A stretch of 60,000 nt of DNA, taken from positions 64,001-124,000 of the forward strand of contig JBBHKE010000121.1 in NCBI GenBank assembly GCA_037447655.1, written 5' to 3'. The stretch's first letter is position 1; every line of letters begins with the position of its first letter. A model generated the notes under the pieces. That model saw only the letters and a list, made by a program, of their open reading frames with translations, ran no database searches and was not told the DNA's origin. This document shows positions 22,815 to 34,276 of this stretch, one piece after another. The stretch comes from Zygnema cylindricum. Taxonomy: Eukaryota; Streptophyta; Zygnematophyceae; Zygnematales; Zygnemataceae. The translations under genes and the position numbers were made by a program.

Positions 22815-25800
22815 TTAAGGGTTATACCCGTCTTTTCCCGAAAAAATGGGGGTATAGTTATATATGAGAATGTCGTCTAGCTCCTGATTGGACGATGGAG
22901 AATGACCGCATTTCCTCGCCTCACTGGACCCCGACAGAAATAAAAATAGAAATAAAAACATATGGAAATAAGAAAATATTCAAAAAAACAAATAAAAAAG
23001 CAGATAAATAAAGGACGGCAGAAAGGAAAGGAAGGAAGAAAGGAAAAGAAGGAAGAAAGAAAGGGAGGGAGGGAGGGAGGAGGAAGAGGAGGAGAGGAGA
23101 AAGAGAAGGAGAAGGAGAAAGAGAAGGAGAAGGAGAAAAAGAAGGAGAAGGAGAAGGGAAGGAGAAGGAGAAGGAGAAGGAAACAAGGAGAAGGAGGAGG
23201 AGGAGGAGGAGGAGTAGGAGGAATTGTAGGAGAAGGAGAAGAAGGACGAAAAGTGGAAGAAGGAAAACGAGGATGGAGAGAAGGGAAAAAACTAAAAACA
23301 AAAATAGACAAATTGACTCATACTACCACATTCAGACGCAAAAAAAGAAAAAACCACCCCCCAGAAAAACAAACAAAAAAGCGTAGAAAACAAAGAAAGC
23401 GCGAAAAAAAGGAAAAAAAAGGCAGAAAAAGGAGCACCTGACGAAGTGGTTGGCCGAGGCCTGTGTGACGGCGATGGCTTCGGCCGAATGAGGAATGCCC
23501 TCCAAACCCCATTCAAACGCATTTTTCTGGGGAAAAAGGGGTATAAAATTGATTGTACAGATAGACAAAAGAATCTATAGAAGTGTGTAGGAGGTACGAA
23601 TATCTGTTAAGTTAAACAAGTTTTCTAGGAAAAAAAAAATCTGCAACTGTGTTTGGTAATCCTCGGGTTTGAAAATGTTACAGTGAAAGGTCGTTTTTTA
23701 GGTCCTCGACGAGATGATAAATTTGTATTATAAAATTCGCAAAAAAGAAAAACGGAAAAAAACCGAAAGGATATTGTCGGGTTCATTGTCGTGGGTGTTA
23801 TTTGTTTGAATGGAAAAATACTTTTGGACTAATTAAAGTGTGAGTGAGTCCTGTCATTCCATTTTTGATTGGCTTGTGTAACTTGGTTTTATAAATATGA
23901 TTAAGAATGATACTAAAGTTTATTTAATTGTGTTCACAATATGTAAAAAAATTATGTGTAAAAGTGACTAAAATGTTTATCCAACAACGTCACTCATATT
24001 TATTACGATTTTTTATAAATATCTAATAAATCTAAGTAGATGTTGGTTCTTTCAAAAGGTAAAAAAGGTTCTGAAAAAACGGTTCTAAACCGTTTGATCG
24101 CTACTAAACCAAGTGCTGTCAATTTTTGTTATGTAAACGAATGAAGTAATTCAAGAGTATAGAAAAATAGACAAATAGATAAATAGATAGATAGATAGAT
24201 AGATAGATAGAGAGGTAGAGAGATAGAGAGATAGATCAATACATTATCTTGCTGACGATATTTATCTTAAATAAATATAGTTATACATAATAAACATAGG
24301 TGAAAAACCCTACAATTGCAAATGAGACAAAGAACACTACGTTTGCAATAGACAGATGTATAAATAAATAAAGGGATAAAAGTAAAGAGAAACCGGGGGG
24401 ACGGGAACACTGGCATGTTTTTTGTTAATTTAACAGGTTTTTCTAGGAACAGGGGGGGGGGGGGAATGAAATGAAAAAAAAAAAAAAAATATCCCCTCCT
24501 CTCCCCTCCCTCCTCTTCTCCTCCTCCTCCTCCTCCTCCTCTCCTCCTCCCCCTCCCTCCCTCCTTCTTCTCCTCCCTCCTCCCTCCCTCCATCTCTCTC
24601 TCTCTCCTTTTTACCTCGGGATGCCATTGGGTCGCAAAGACAGGGTATTTTTTTGCCGCAATTGTCGAAACATATACCTGAAAAAAAAGAAAGATAGATA
24701 AATAAATCAATTCATCAAAAATTCCATAATTAATAAATAAATGTAACATTAAAAAAAAAAGATAATTGGATGATCGATAGGTAGAAAAATAAAGAAGAGA
24801 AATAACAAATAAACACGCAAAAAAATAAATAAACGGATCGATAAATAAACAAAGAAACAAACCAAATGATATCCAAACTAATAAACTAAGACAAAATAAA
24901 GACAAAAAAAAGATAAAAGATAGAATAAAATCAGAAACCAGAGATGTTAAAAACAAAAATGTGAATGGATTTATGATTCTTTGGTTCGCTGTTTTTACAT
25001 TTCTTTAATTTTCTTTTTCTTTTTCCAAATTCGGACCGAATTTTTGTCAAAATAAAATTTGCAATTCAGTTTCCTTTTTCAAAAAAAATGAATTTCCGTC
25101 TCTTATTTTTCAAATTGAGTCTCGAGTTTTAAAGTGTTTCAAGTTTAGGTTTTGGAATGGCGAAAATAAACAGATCAACAAAACTAATTATTTATTAATT
25201 TCATTTTATTTTGTATTTTTCTACTTACCTTTCCTTTCTTATCGGGTGTCGTGGTCAAAACATCGAAAAAATTTCGAAGTTTTTCGTTCGAAAAAAATCG
25301 TTCCACAGAAGTGCCATCCTGATAATTTATTTTTTTAAATAAATAAGTAAATAAAAGAAAAAGAAAAGAAATATTATAAACAATTTATATAAAAAAGAGG
25401 TAGTTAAAAAAAAAACAGAAAAAAAAGGTGGTCTGGTAATACACAGAAAAATGATGACACTGGAAAAACTATTTCCAAATCTCTCCCTCTCCCTCCCTCA
25501 CTCCCTCACTCTCTCCCTATCCTCTCCTACATTTCCAAGTGAATAAACAGATTGTCCAGTTTATCTCTCCCTCCCCCAATATCACCCTATTCCATATCAA
25601 TTTTAGTTCCGCTTCGCTCCCTTCCTGCCTTTACTCGTCTCCCCCTCCCCCCCTCTCCCTCAATCCTTTCCCTCTCTGCCTTCCCCACCTACCTCCATTC
25701 CCTTTTCCCCCTTTCCCCCCTCCCCTTTCTCCCCATCTCCTCATCTATATCATTCCCTCCCTCCCTCCCTCCCTCCTTCCCTCCCTCCTTCCCTCCCGAC

Positions 25801-28767
25801 CTCTCGTCCTCCCCCTCAACATCTCCTCCCCTATCCTCCTTCCCCTCCCACCCCCCAATCCACTACAACTCCTACCTCGTGGTTCTCCATCGTGATTGGC
25901 TCCCTCTCCACTTTCTCCAGAAGCTCCGCCGACATCCTGTGACACATGTCACACACAAAAGAGGAACTACACACCGTTAATAGTGTTGAATCCCTCCCTC
26001 CCTCCCTCCCTCCCTCCCTTTGTGTGTGTCTCCCTATTATAGTAAAGGAAAACGCAAACCGAGGAATGATTTCGTTGAATCATTATTTTTTCCATTGCGA
26101 TTTACCGCAAGATTTTGTAAAAACATAATATGACGTAAAAAAAAGGAAAATAATGTGAAAATCTCATGCTTTATTGTAAAACAATAAAACATCAATCATC
26201 TTTTCAAGTTTAAATTTAAAGCAGTGAGATGGGACAATACGAAATTGTTCACTGAAAGTCGTGGGTTTAAAAAAATACTCGTCTAAAAACTTGTTTTTTT
26301 TAAACATAGCAAAATAATCATCATATTATTTATTTTTTAAACATCACCAAAAGTACAAATCCAGTACCGTGTTTTTCTTCTTTTTTGATCCCGTAATTTA
26401 TTTCAACTGCAACTTTTCCGTACTAAATCGATAGATGATACTTTTATTTCCACAGTTAAGGGATTTAAAAGAGATAATGAACAAACCATTTGGTTTTTTT
26501 TTCTGGAGGAACACAAAAAAGAGACAAAGAGACATATGGAGAGAGGGAGAGGGAGAAGGAGAGGGAGAGAGCGAGGGGAAAAGGAAAAAAAGGCAGAGGA
26601 AGAAGGAGGAGGGAGAAGGAACGAGAGGCGGAGCGAGAAGGAGAGGGAGAGAGAAAGGGAACGAGAGGTCGAGGGAGAGAGAGAGAGGGGAGAGGGAGCA
26701 AGGGGGGAGAGTGAGAGAGAGGGAGAGAGAGAGGGGGAGAGAGAGAGAGAGAGAAGGAACAGGAGCGATTTTTATATCTATACAAATTGAGAGGGAGGGG
26801 TCGTTTTGGGAGTCAAAGGGTCCAGTCAGGATAAAGTTGAGAGGGGGGGGGGTCAAGGAAGAGAAGGGGGGGGGATGAAGGGGGAAGGGGAAGGGAGGAG
26901 AAAGGACTAGAGGGAGTGGGCGAGGGAGTCGGAGAGGTAAAGGGAGAGGGAGAAAGGTGGAGAAGGAATGAGAAGGATAAATAAGAGAGGGAGAGGAAAA
27001 GGGAGAGGAAGAGGGAGAGAGGGAATGAGGAGAAATGAAGAGAGGGAGAGGCAGAGGGAGAGAGAGAAAGAGGGGAAAAGGGAATGTGAAGGAGAGGAAG
27101 AGACGAAGAGGGAGAGGGAGAGAGACAGAGGGACACAGAGAGAGGGAGAGAGAGGGACGGACAGAAAAAGGCAGAGAAAGAGAGAGGGGGGAGACAGAAA
27201 GAGAGGAAGAGAGACACGGAGAGAAAGGGAAAGAGAGGGGGAGAGAGAGGGGCAGACAGAGAGAGAGGGGGAGAGGGGGTGAGGGAGAGATAGGAAAAGA
27301 CAGATGGAGGGGGCGGGAGAGAGAGAGAGAGAGAAAGACAGGGACAGATGGAGAGAGAGGGGAGGGGAGTTAGCATCGGTGAGAGAGGGAGAGACCCACC
27401 TCACTGACAAGTACACTGAGGAGTTCCATGCCCATACATGTCCCTTGTACAGGAAAGTACCGTCCTTCGTCATTTTCTGCCAGGGCCATCTGCACAGATG
27501 TGGAATAAAAGAACATTAAAAAAAAAAAAGGAAAAAAAAACAAACAAAAACAAAGAAACAAAATAAAAAACCGAAAACTTGATGTGATTCTGTACTTCAG
27601 ATAATCACCGCAAAAGGCATATGAAGAGAAAAGCCAATGATTTTGCCTTTTCATTCATAAATATTTTTCTAGTTAATACCAATAAGTGTGGATTTTAAAA
27701 TGGGTACGGCTTGGATTCGAACAAATTTCAATTTTCGCTGTTTTGGCGCAAAAAGGAGGCCAAAAAAAAATGGCAGAAAAATAAAACTTTGAGCGCCGAG
27801 GAGAGAAAAAAACAAATAGAAAAAAAGGGAAATGTTAAGTTTTGCCTTTTTTCTTCTCCCTTGTTTTTTACCCTCCGTGATTCCCCGGCAGGAAAAACAA
27901 AAAAAAAAAACTTGACAGTTTCTAAACGTACAAATGAAAACAAACGGAAACCAAAAAGACGTCTGGCGAAGGGCAATGAGAGCAAGAAACAAAAACTAAA
28001 CAGGGAAAACTTTCGTTTTTTTTTTTTTCTTTCTTTTTCTTTTACCTTCCATAATTTCCGGGCAGTTTCCAAAAAAGGACCTTCCTCCAAGTTTGTCCCT
28101 CCACCCGGAAACACCAAACCATTGACGGCCTTGAATTTCTGCAAATACAAAAATATAACCGAATATTATTAAAAATTCCATTCTTTGAATTACTCTCTTT
28201 CTTTAAATCTCTTTCCTCTAAAAAGCTTCCTTCCAATCAATTTCTTTGAATTAATACCTTTCTTTAAAACACTTTCCATTAAATCACTCTTAAATTATCT
28301 TAAATAACTTTATTACAATCACTTTCTCTGAATTATTCATCTAATTTAAATCACTCTCTTTCTTGAATTATTTTACTTCACTCCTTTCACGAGCCAAAAT
28401 ATTATTCAAAATGACCACAAACCACACAAAAAAGCTGAAAAGCAAAAAAGAACCAAAACGACAAAAAAAAGGTAAAGAAAAAAGTTGTGCGTGGTAATTA
28501 TAGTTTTGAAATTCTTCTTTTCTGGGTTTCTGTACATGGCATAAAAAGAAGAGCAAGATAAGATAAGCGATAAAAATAAAAAACAAAAAGGGTTCTTTAA
28601 AAATACAACCCTTTTTTTCCCTTTCCCTTCTCTTTTTCCAACCAAAAAAAAAAAAAAACACTTCATTACAGAGCTGTAACAAAAACCATATCAAGTTTTC
28701 GAAAACCCAAAATTTCCCAAAACAGATTCCTTGATGACAAAGAAAAATACACTTCCTCCCCCTCCAC

Positions 28768-28805
<38 letters not shown>

Positions 28806-29666
28806 AAAGGTTTTTCTCGATGGTTAATAAACAGACAACATTTATCAAAAAAATTAATCGATTGACCAAACAGAAAAACATATCTAAAAACTAACACCAA
28901 CAAAAGTTCATCCAAACCGTCCGTACAATTGTCCTTTCAGGCGTCCATTTGTACACACATCCGTACGATTGCCCATAGACAATCCGTACATTCAGCAATC
29001 TGTGCGTCCTTCAAAGCCCCCAGTACGGCTCTCACTCTCTCACGACCCAAAAAGTATAATTCCGTACAGTGGCAACCCACATCCGTACACTAACAGGCCC
29101 AAAAAGAAAAACAAAAAAATCAATTAGAACAAAAAAAAAAAAACTCCCCAAACTCCCTAAACTAGCTAACTGAGGAACCAGAGAGGAAGGGAGGGAAAAA
29201 AAAAAAAAAAAAGCGGTGAGCAATCCACCCTAATTATGGTTTCCTCCGGTTCGTTGTACAATATGGGGACGGCCCGCGCTCCTCCCATCTCCACCCACTT
29301 CACATACGACGCCGCGATGTACGAAAAGTTGCCCACATTGTTTTTCCGCTTCCCTAATTTGGCAGTATTATGCGTTCCGTTGATGGTCTCGCCTCCGTCG
29401 CCGTCGCCGGGCTGCGACAGAATGCCGATCAGAGGGGCGGAGGAGGTCCGGGCAGAGGTTCGGAAAGAGGTTTGGGAAGAGGGAAGTTCGGTGGGACGAG
29501 AAGAGGAGAGAGAAAGAGAGGGTTCAGAGGGTTCGGAGGGTTCAGAGGGTTCAGAGGTATCGGAAGGGAGGAGGAGGATTCTGGCAGTGACGGAGGAGAG
29601 AGAGAGGAGGGAGAAGAGGATAAGGGAGAGGACGGCGAGGAGGGAAGAGGGGAAGGAGGAAGCCAT
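22815..29666 (-). CDS. GGH: Gamma-glutamyl hydrolase (folate polyglutamate hydrolase)
   Basis: Removes gamma-linked glutamates from folylpolyglutamates; plant forms act in the vacuole. Minus-strand exons: 29666-29229, 28138-28046, 27489-27400, a tentative exon near 26830-26760, 25936-25876, 25318-25229, 24677-24615, 23526-23438, 22923-22815 (stop TAA 22815-22817). Apart from the tentative one, splice sites are GT-AG with matching phases. Signal peptide MASSFPSSLLAVLSLILFSL, then a Ser/Glu/Pro repeat (four SEP units), then APLIGILSQP, the start of the class-I glutamine-amidotransferase-like fold. The nucleophile Cys lies in GTCMGMELL (exon 3) and the catalytic His in QWHPE (exon 7). KNAFEWG, IPHSAEAI (exon 8) and IYNYTP (exon 9) are typical of plant enzymes. 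Expected mature length is about 375 residues. Introns hold long purine/pyrimidine tracts. Confidence 0.93.
23013..23290. repeat. Polypurine tract (GGA/GAA), GGH intron 8
   Basis: About 280 bp of almost pure G+A on the plus strand, mostly GGAAGGAA, GAGAAG and GGAGGA runs. In the GGH transcript it is CU-rich and precedes exon 9, where it may serve as an extended polypyrimidine tract. Confidence 0.9.
24184..24212. repeat. GATA microsatellite
   Basis: About seven tandem AGAT units within GGH intron 7, flanked by impure GATA/GAGA repeats. Confidence 0.9.
24488..24608. repeat. Polypyrimidine tract (CTC/TCC), GGH intron 7
   Basis: CCT/CTC/CCCT repeats on the plus strand begin a few bases from the exon 7 donor. 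The transcript strand is therefore GA-rich right after exon 7. It is preceded by a G12-type run and A13 at 24450-24487. Confidence 0.9.
25480..25850. repeat. Polypyrimidine tract, GGH intron 5
   Basis: About 370 bp nearly free of purines in long runs, including CCCTCCCT units. The transcript is GA-rich just after exon 5. Long plus-strand frames through it are proline/serine/leucine artefacts. Confidence 0.88.
26520..27390. repeat. 870-bp GA-rich polypurine tract, GGH intron 3
   Basis: GAGAGGGAGA-type repeats with scattered C/T. The transcript strand is CU-rich. It is the longest purine/pyrimidine asymmetric block in the gene, with open frames on both strands that encode only R/E/G or S/L/P repeats. 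Confidence 0.92.
26760..26835 (-). CDS. GGH: Tentative GGH exon 4
   Basis: The minus strand reads ILTGPFDSQNDPSLSI, matching in spacing the ILxxFDxxxxxSSL segment that should follow the GTCMGMELLSVLVSE exon. Frame continuity with exon 5 also needs about ten further residues ending two bases into a codon, which I could not place. No AG acceptor lies between the upstream C-tract and this segment, so either the splice site is unusual, a boundary is misread, or the local sequence is imperfect. Given as a probable but unresolved exon. Confidence 0.45.
28771..28800. repeat. (AC)15 microsatellite
   Basis: Thirty bp of uninterrupted AC followed by A8, inside GGH intron 1. Confidence 0.95.
28918..29095. 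repeat. Cluster of CCGTAC motifs, GGH intron 1
   Basis: Irregularly spaced CCGTAC (about six) plus TGTAC and AGTAC variants within 180 bp, set in otherwise non-repetitive sequence. The same hexamer clusters in the hAT-like element at 45184 and in the copia LTRs, so this may be an old transposon piece. Confidence 0.55.
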
Positions 29667-30283
29667 GGTTAATCTTTGTTTTTTTTTAGTGTATGTGTGT
29701 GTGTGTGGTTAAGGAAAGGAAGGGAAAGGAGAGAGAGATATTTGGGTCGCACTTTCGAAATTTTGAATTTCGGGCGAGGGAAGTTACGTGACATGAGAAG
29801 CGATTGAAGGGAAAGGAGGAGTGGATGAGGTCGTTTTGGACTTTGAAGAAGAGACAAAAAGGGATTGACGTGACAGGTGTCAAAAAAGAAAGATCCGTGA
29901 AATTTGTCTCGTTCTAAAAAAAGGATACGGTCTAGGACAAAGACGTACGGTACTTGGAAAAGATCGTGACCTGAAGCGAAGATGAGGAAGTTTAATGACA
30001 CGTTGCGTCATTTATGACGTGGCAGTGGTATTATCTTGACGTGTCGCTATTTGACTCGACAAAAATCCGATTTGTCAAAATCCACTTCTGGATTCTAAAA
30101 AATTGCTGCCGTACGGTATGAACCGTACCCAAAAATACGTCAGGAAGTGGAAATAGGGAACGTGTAATTTTCTTGGTAGGGAGTACAGAATCTGCTTTCG
30201 AATATCGTGTCTGTACATTTGCTTTGTACTGTATCAGCGCCATGTGGCAAAATTTTGGATGCCGCGTCGAAATCTTGCAACAG
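29667..30283. other. GGH 5' flank
   Basis: Upstream region of GGH on the minus strand. The ATG is preceded by a purine/pyrimidine stretch with a GT repeat at 29694-29707. No TATA box is obvious. Other open frames here are unsupported. Confidence 0.4.
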
Positions 30284-30827
30284 TACACCGCGCATCGTTA
30301 TTAGTGTCAAGGTCACTAATTTGGGTTCTTAAAATTTTGATTTTTTTCCAAAAATAGTATACGTGATTTTAATTTTTCCTTGACGTTAATTGAGGTTCTG
30401 TACAAATTAGCGTACAGAATGAAAGTACATTAATATGTAAATAGTGTGGTGTACGGTTGATGTCAGATCGTACATAAATGTACCTTTCTAGCTGAAAATT
30501 TCACAAAAAATGAATTAAATCGGACGCGTTCGCATAGGAACGTGCGCTAAAAAAACGGGATTGGTCTGACATGTAAATAAGTCTGACATGTACGGATATT
30601 TAAAATTTCACTACGGTGTACGATTTTTTATATTTTGTACGGAAACATATAATAATGTATATAATCGTACAGAAAATTTTCCATTTTTGCTGTTCCAAAT
30701 TAGCGTTAACACTGAAATTAGAATAAACCTTTTTTTTTTTTATTTTCAAATTCTTAATTAGCGTCAATGACGGTATATTTACTTACACACTATTTAAACT
30801 TTGACACTAATAACGATGCGCGGTGTA
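30284..30827. mobile_element. TACACCGC-type MITE, long form
   Basis: 544 bp. Ends TACACCGCGCATCGTTATTA and its complement, with TTGACACTAATAACGATGCG at the right. The flanks CAG/CAG on both sides of the TA are identical. The interior holds a GTACATAAATGTACC stretch, a CGCATAGGAACGTGCGCT segment and GTCTGACATGTA. The copy at 30960 is its relative in opposite orientation. Confidence 0.88.
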
Positions 30828-30959
30828 CAGATCCTTACAATGGATATACTATCATATATACACGTGGTCTCTCCATACGTTCAACAAACAATTTATGGGG
30901 CCGATAGCCGTACAGGTGACGGAGAAGATCTGGCACTTCGCAGCCACAATATAAATCAC

Positions 30960-31462
30960 TACACCGCGAATCGTTATTAGTGTTAAATTTTAAATATTGT
31001 TGAAGAAAAATTACCGTGATTGATGCTAATTAATAATTTGAAATTATTAAAAAAAAAGGTGTATTCTAATTTCGGCGTTAATGCTAATTTGGAACAGCAA
31101 AAATGGAGTATTTCCTGTACGATTATATGTGTCCGTACAAAATATTAAAAATCTACATGTCAGACTAATTTACGTGTCAGACTATTCCCATTTTTTGAGC
31201 GCACGTTCCTATGCGTGCGCGTCTGATTTAATTCAATATTTGTAAAATTTTCACTTGAAAAGGTTCATTTATGTACGTTCTGACATCGACCGTAGATCAC
31301 ACTATTTAGATATTATTGTACTTTCATTCTTTACGCTATTTTGTACGGTATCTTAATTAACGTCAAGTAAAAATTAAAATCATGTATCCTATTTGAGGAA
31401 AAAAATCAAAATTTTAATAACCCAAATTAGTGACTTTGACACTAATAACGATTCGCGGTGTA
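30960..31462. mobile_element. TACACCGC-type MITE, inverted relative
   Basis: 503 bp, with ends TACACCGCGAATCGTTATTA and a complementary right end. Its interior is the reverse complement of the 30284-30827 interior: AACAGCAAAAATGGA, GTACGATTATATG, GCGCACGTTCCTATGCG and TCGACCGTA can all be matched. Its last TA (31461-31462) is also the first TA of the next element. Confidence 0.88.
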
Positions 31463-32079
31463 CACCGCGAATCGTAATTAGAGTAATGAAAAAATTAGAG
31501 TAAAAAAACCAAAAAAAATAGTTAGAGTAATGAATGCTAATTTATGTGATAGAGCCTTTTCAACTATGAAGTTTACTCTAATTTATTTAAGTATTCTATA
31601 TTGGGTTTTGTCGGCGATGATTACGTGCGCGATAAATGTGACGACTAAATTACGTAGATGTACAAAATCTGTCAGTCCGTATAGTATGAACGTCATTATG
31701 ACGCAAGTAACTTTGTCGTACTGAATGTCAGTTAATGTTCACACTGACGACGATGTTGTCAACAGACGAGAGTTATGCGAACGACGTTTTTCTATGTGAT
31801 TGTTTTTTTTGTTTAGTGCGATTTCACGTGCGAGCGCGATTCTATTAAATCATTTTTTGTAAAATTTTACTTATAAAATCAAAATTTTGCACGGTCAGAC
31901 GACGTCCGTACTCCACACTGCTTAAAAATAACCAATATTATATTTTTTTACGCTAAAAAAACCTCACCCTAATTAGAATAATGAAAAAATTAGAATCGAT
32001 TACTCTACTTTATGTGATAGAGTCGAAATTTCGAGCTACCGAATTAGAGTAATTTACTCTAATTACAATTCGCGGTGTA
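31461..32079. mobile_element. TACACCGC-type MITE, AATTAGAGTAAT subfamily
   Basis: 619 bp. Ends TACACCGCGAATCGTAATTA and, reversed, TACACCGCGAATTGTAATTA. Sub-terminal repeats are AATTAGAGTAATGAAA. A block TTATGTGATAGAGCCTTTTC followed by AACTATGAAGTTTACTCT recurs almost exactly, inverted, in 51197-51681. No coding capacity. Confidence 0.85.
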
Positions 32080-32908
32080 GTGTTGTGTATAAATAAAAAC
32101 GTGTTCGCGATAACACCGATTCCGATAGTTATCGGTTATCAAATGGTCAAAGGTCCCGATATATCGTTCCGAGACCAGCAAATTCCATATCGGCGATAAC
32201 TTTAAAAATATATAGTACACATTCTATAGTACCTCGTTATATACTGTATTTTACTATTTACATTATATGGAGTGGCATGCCACGTATACGAATCTGTTCC
32301 TTAACAGTTTAACTGAAATTATTACGGACAACGCATTACAAAAAACGTTGGTCGGTTAACTGAACAGTAATTTTACGGCAGCGTTCGGAATTGTACCAAC
32401 AAACTGGTGAACATGGAACGGAAAAAGGACGACGGACACAAAGTACATCGGACGCAAAATAACATTCTGCGCGCCGTCGGAATCGAACGGACGACTTGGA
32501 ATGAGAGAAATATGAGCGGGCGACCAGCTTCAGCATCCACATCCCGGAATGGCTCTATTGGCGGCTTATGCCAAAAAAACCGACAGATTGACACGTGGCA
32601 GGTCTCCGGTGGATTCGAAAGAAGAAAGGGAAAAAGGCATTGCGTCGGATGTGAAAGGTACATCGTTTTTTGGATCCGTACCAAAATTGTACAAGTGAGT
32701 GTACTTGAAGTACATTTATCTGTACGGTCCGTACATATATCGCAAATAGTTATCCATATCGGTGTTATCGTCGATAATTACCATATACATCGGCTATTTA
32801 TCAGCGATAACACTGATAGGGATATATCGTACCAATGTATCGATTATCGGGTACCCCAAAAAAGGTCCATATCGGTTATCAATAAATCCTTACCAATACA
32901 AAACACTA
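32078..32908. mobile_element. hAT-like non-coding element
   Basis: Starts TAGTGTTGTGTATAAAT directly on the TA that ends the preceding MITE and ends AATACAAAACACTA. The interior is shared with 10465-11255: GATAACACCGATTCCGATAG, ATGGTCAAAGGTC, and AGACCAGCAAATTCCATATC with CGGCGATAAC after it. A 189-codon plus-strand frame inside (32407-32976) has no recognisable motif and is not preserved in the other copies. Confidence 0.65.
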
Positions 32909-33009
32909 TAAATCACATTGTGTTTCATAATAATTTAAAATTTAAAAATAGCGTTGATAACACTATTTTGTTTTAAGTAGCCGTTAATGAGCCACGAGAC
33001 ATTTCTAAT

Positions 33010-34229
33010 TGAAATTTTATGGGCTCCATTGCCCACATAATTCTCAAATCCAAAATAAGCTAATCTAGAGAGTGTCGACTCCAAGTTTATATAAACCCAA
33101 ATGAATGATCAATCAGAACCCCAATATAACTTCACCCCTGTGAAGATAAGACCTTCTATATGCTCAGTTCTACCACAGAATGCAAAGCTTGAATATGTGT
33201 TTTGGACAGTATTCCCCACTTTGACTTTCCCATTGAATAAGTGCCACCCTGGCACGCAAAAAACTATGACCGACTACACCCCTTTGTAGCGTAGAATCCC
33301 TTGAGTCCGCAGCAAAAAGAATCACTGAATTTGCTCACCCGAGGATTAAGTTATGGCTGGTCAAAGGTGACCATTATAGTTACAAGCTCTTTTAGAGAGA
33401 GGTACCTAAATATCACTAAGTCTTGGTCTGCCTACTCACGACTACCTACTACTAAACCCTAGTCCAACAAGAACACTTTATAGTACAAGATGGTACAATG
33501 GGCGATGTACTTATTGTACGAATATTGTACGACATGGTCTACAAGGTGACGCCTGTCAAATCGGCAGCCATAGTTCCTCCTCCCATCTTCTTTGGTATCG
33601 AATAACGTGGCACCACGTGGCACCGCGTGACGCTATCTCCAAATGCCGCCAAAAGCTCGCGTGGCGGCTACAATATCTATCGTCAGATCAAAACATATTT
33701 TACACGGTTCAGATTCGCGTAAATGCATGAATTGTTCCTCTTCGTTAGTCTGGTGTTAATTAGCCTATGCGTCAAGGTTTATATACCTTTGAAACCCGAA
33801 ACATGTATCGTTATTAACGCCTTCTTGGATTAAGCACACCGTTACAAATATATCTATAGACCCTGGTTCGAATCTCGTTTAGAGCAGCTTTTGGTTATTT
33901 GTTAGTTTGTTAGAATTCTCTACTTGTGCGGTTATAAATACCTATTGCACCGTGTTTGTCATCGTTGACTCTAAGCTATAGGCTAAAGCTAGTCTCTATT
34001 AGGGGATGGTAAGTACCATGATGAAATTTTGATTCCGGCATTGCCATTTTGGTATAAACTACAAATTAGCCTATCCTCTTTAGACAACCATGGCTCTAGC
34101 TCTCTCTGGTCTTCAGTGACTGCAACAAGTATGGGGACCGGAGAGAGTTGAGCGAGAAGCAGGCTGCCTTTGCTGACTTACTCTATTAATTTTTCCAATA
34201 CAGACCTAAAAAATACATAAATTTCAACA
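33010..34229 (-). mobile_element. Copia solo LTR, minus strand
   Basis: About 1.2 kb matching other LTRs of the local copia family. On the minus strand it starts TGTTGAAATTTATG, passes TTTTTTAGGTCTG, TTGTTGCAGTCACTGA and GAGCTAGAGCCATGG, and ends near TTTCA at 33010. Nearly identical 4-5-bp flanks (CTAAT and ATAAT) fit a target duplication. No gag or pol adjoins either end, so it is a solo LTR left by recombination. Confidence 0.7.
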
Positions 34230-34276
34230 ATAATTTAGTGATCAACTGGTCATCATAAACTAGTCTTCTGGTAATG

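Noticed and set aside
22877-23441. Lys/Glu/Arg-rich and Ser/Phe/Pro-rich frames
   Set aside because: Read-through of the GGA/GAA tract; exon 9 of GGH overlaps only their edge.
26398-27473. Several open frames of 100-190 codons on both strands
   Set aside because: They translate GA/CT simple repeats inside a GGH intron; only the short ILTGPFDSQNDPS segment is kept, as a tentative exon.
29236-29712. 158-codon plus-strand frame opposite GGH exon 1
   Set aside because: Antisense shadow of the GGH signal-peptide exon; Glu/Arg-rich from its CT-rich coding strand.
32407-32976. 189-codon plus-strand frame in the hAT-like element
   Set aside because: No hAT dimerisation or BED motif, and the frame is not open in the related elements at 10465 and 38907.
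33868-33890. GGTTCGAATCTC resembling a tRNA T-arm
   Set aside because: No acceptor, D or anticodon arm fits around it, and the place corresponds to a GATTTGATCCTAG-like block in other LTRs of the family.
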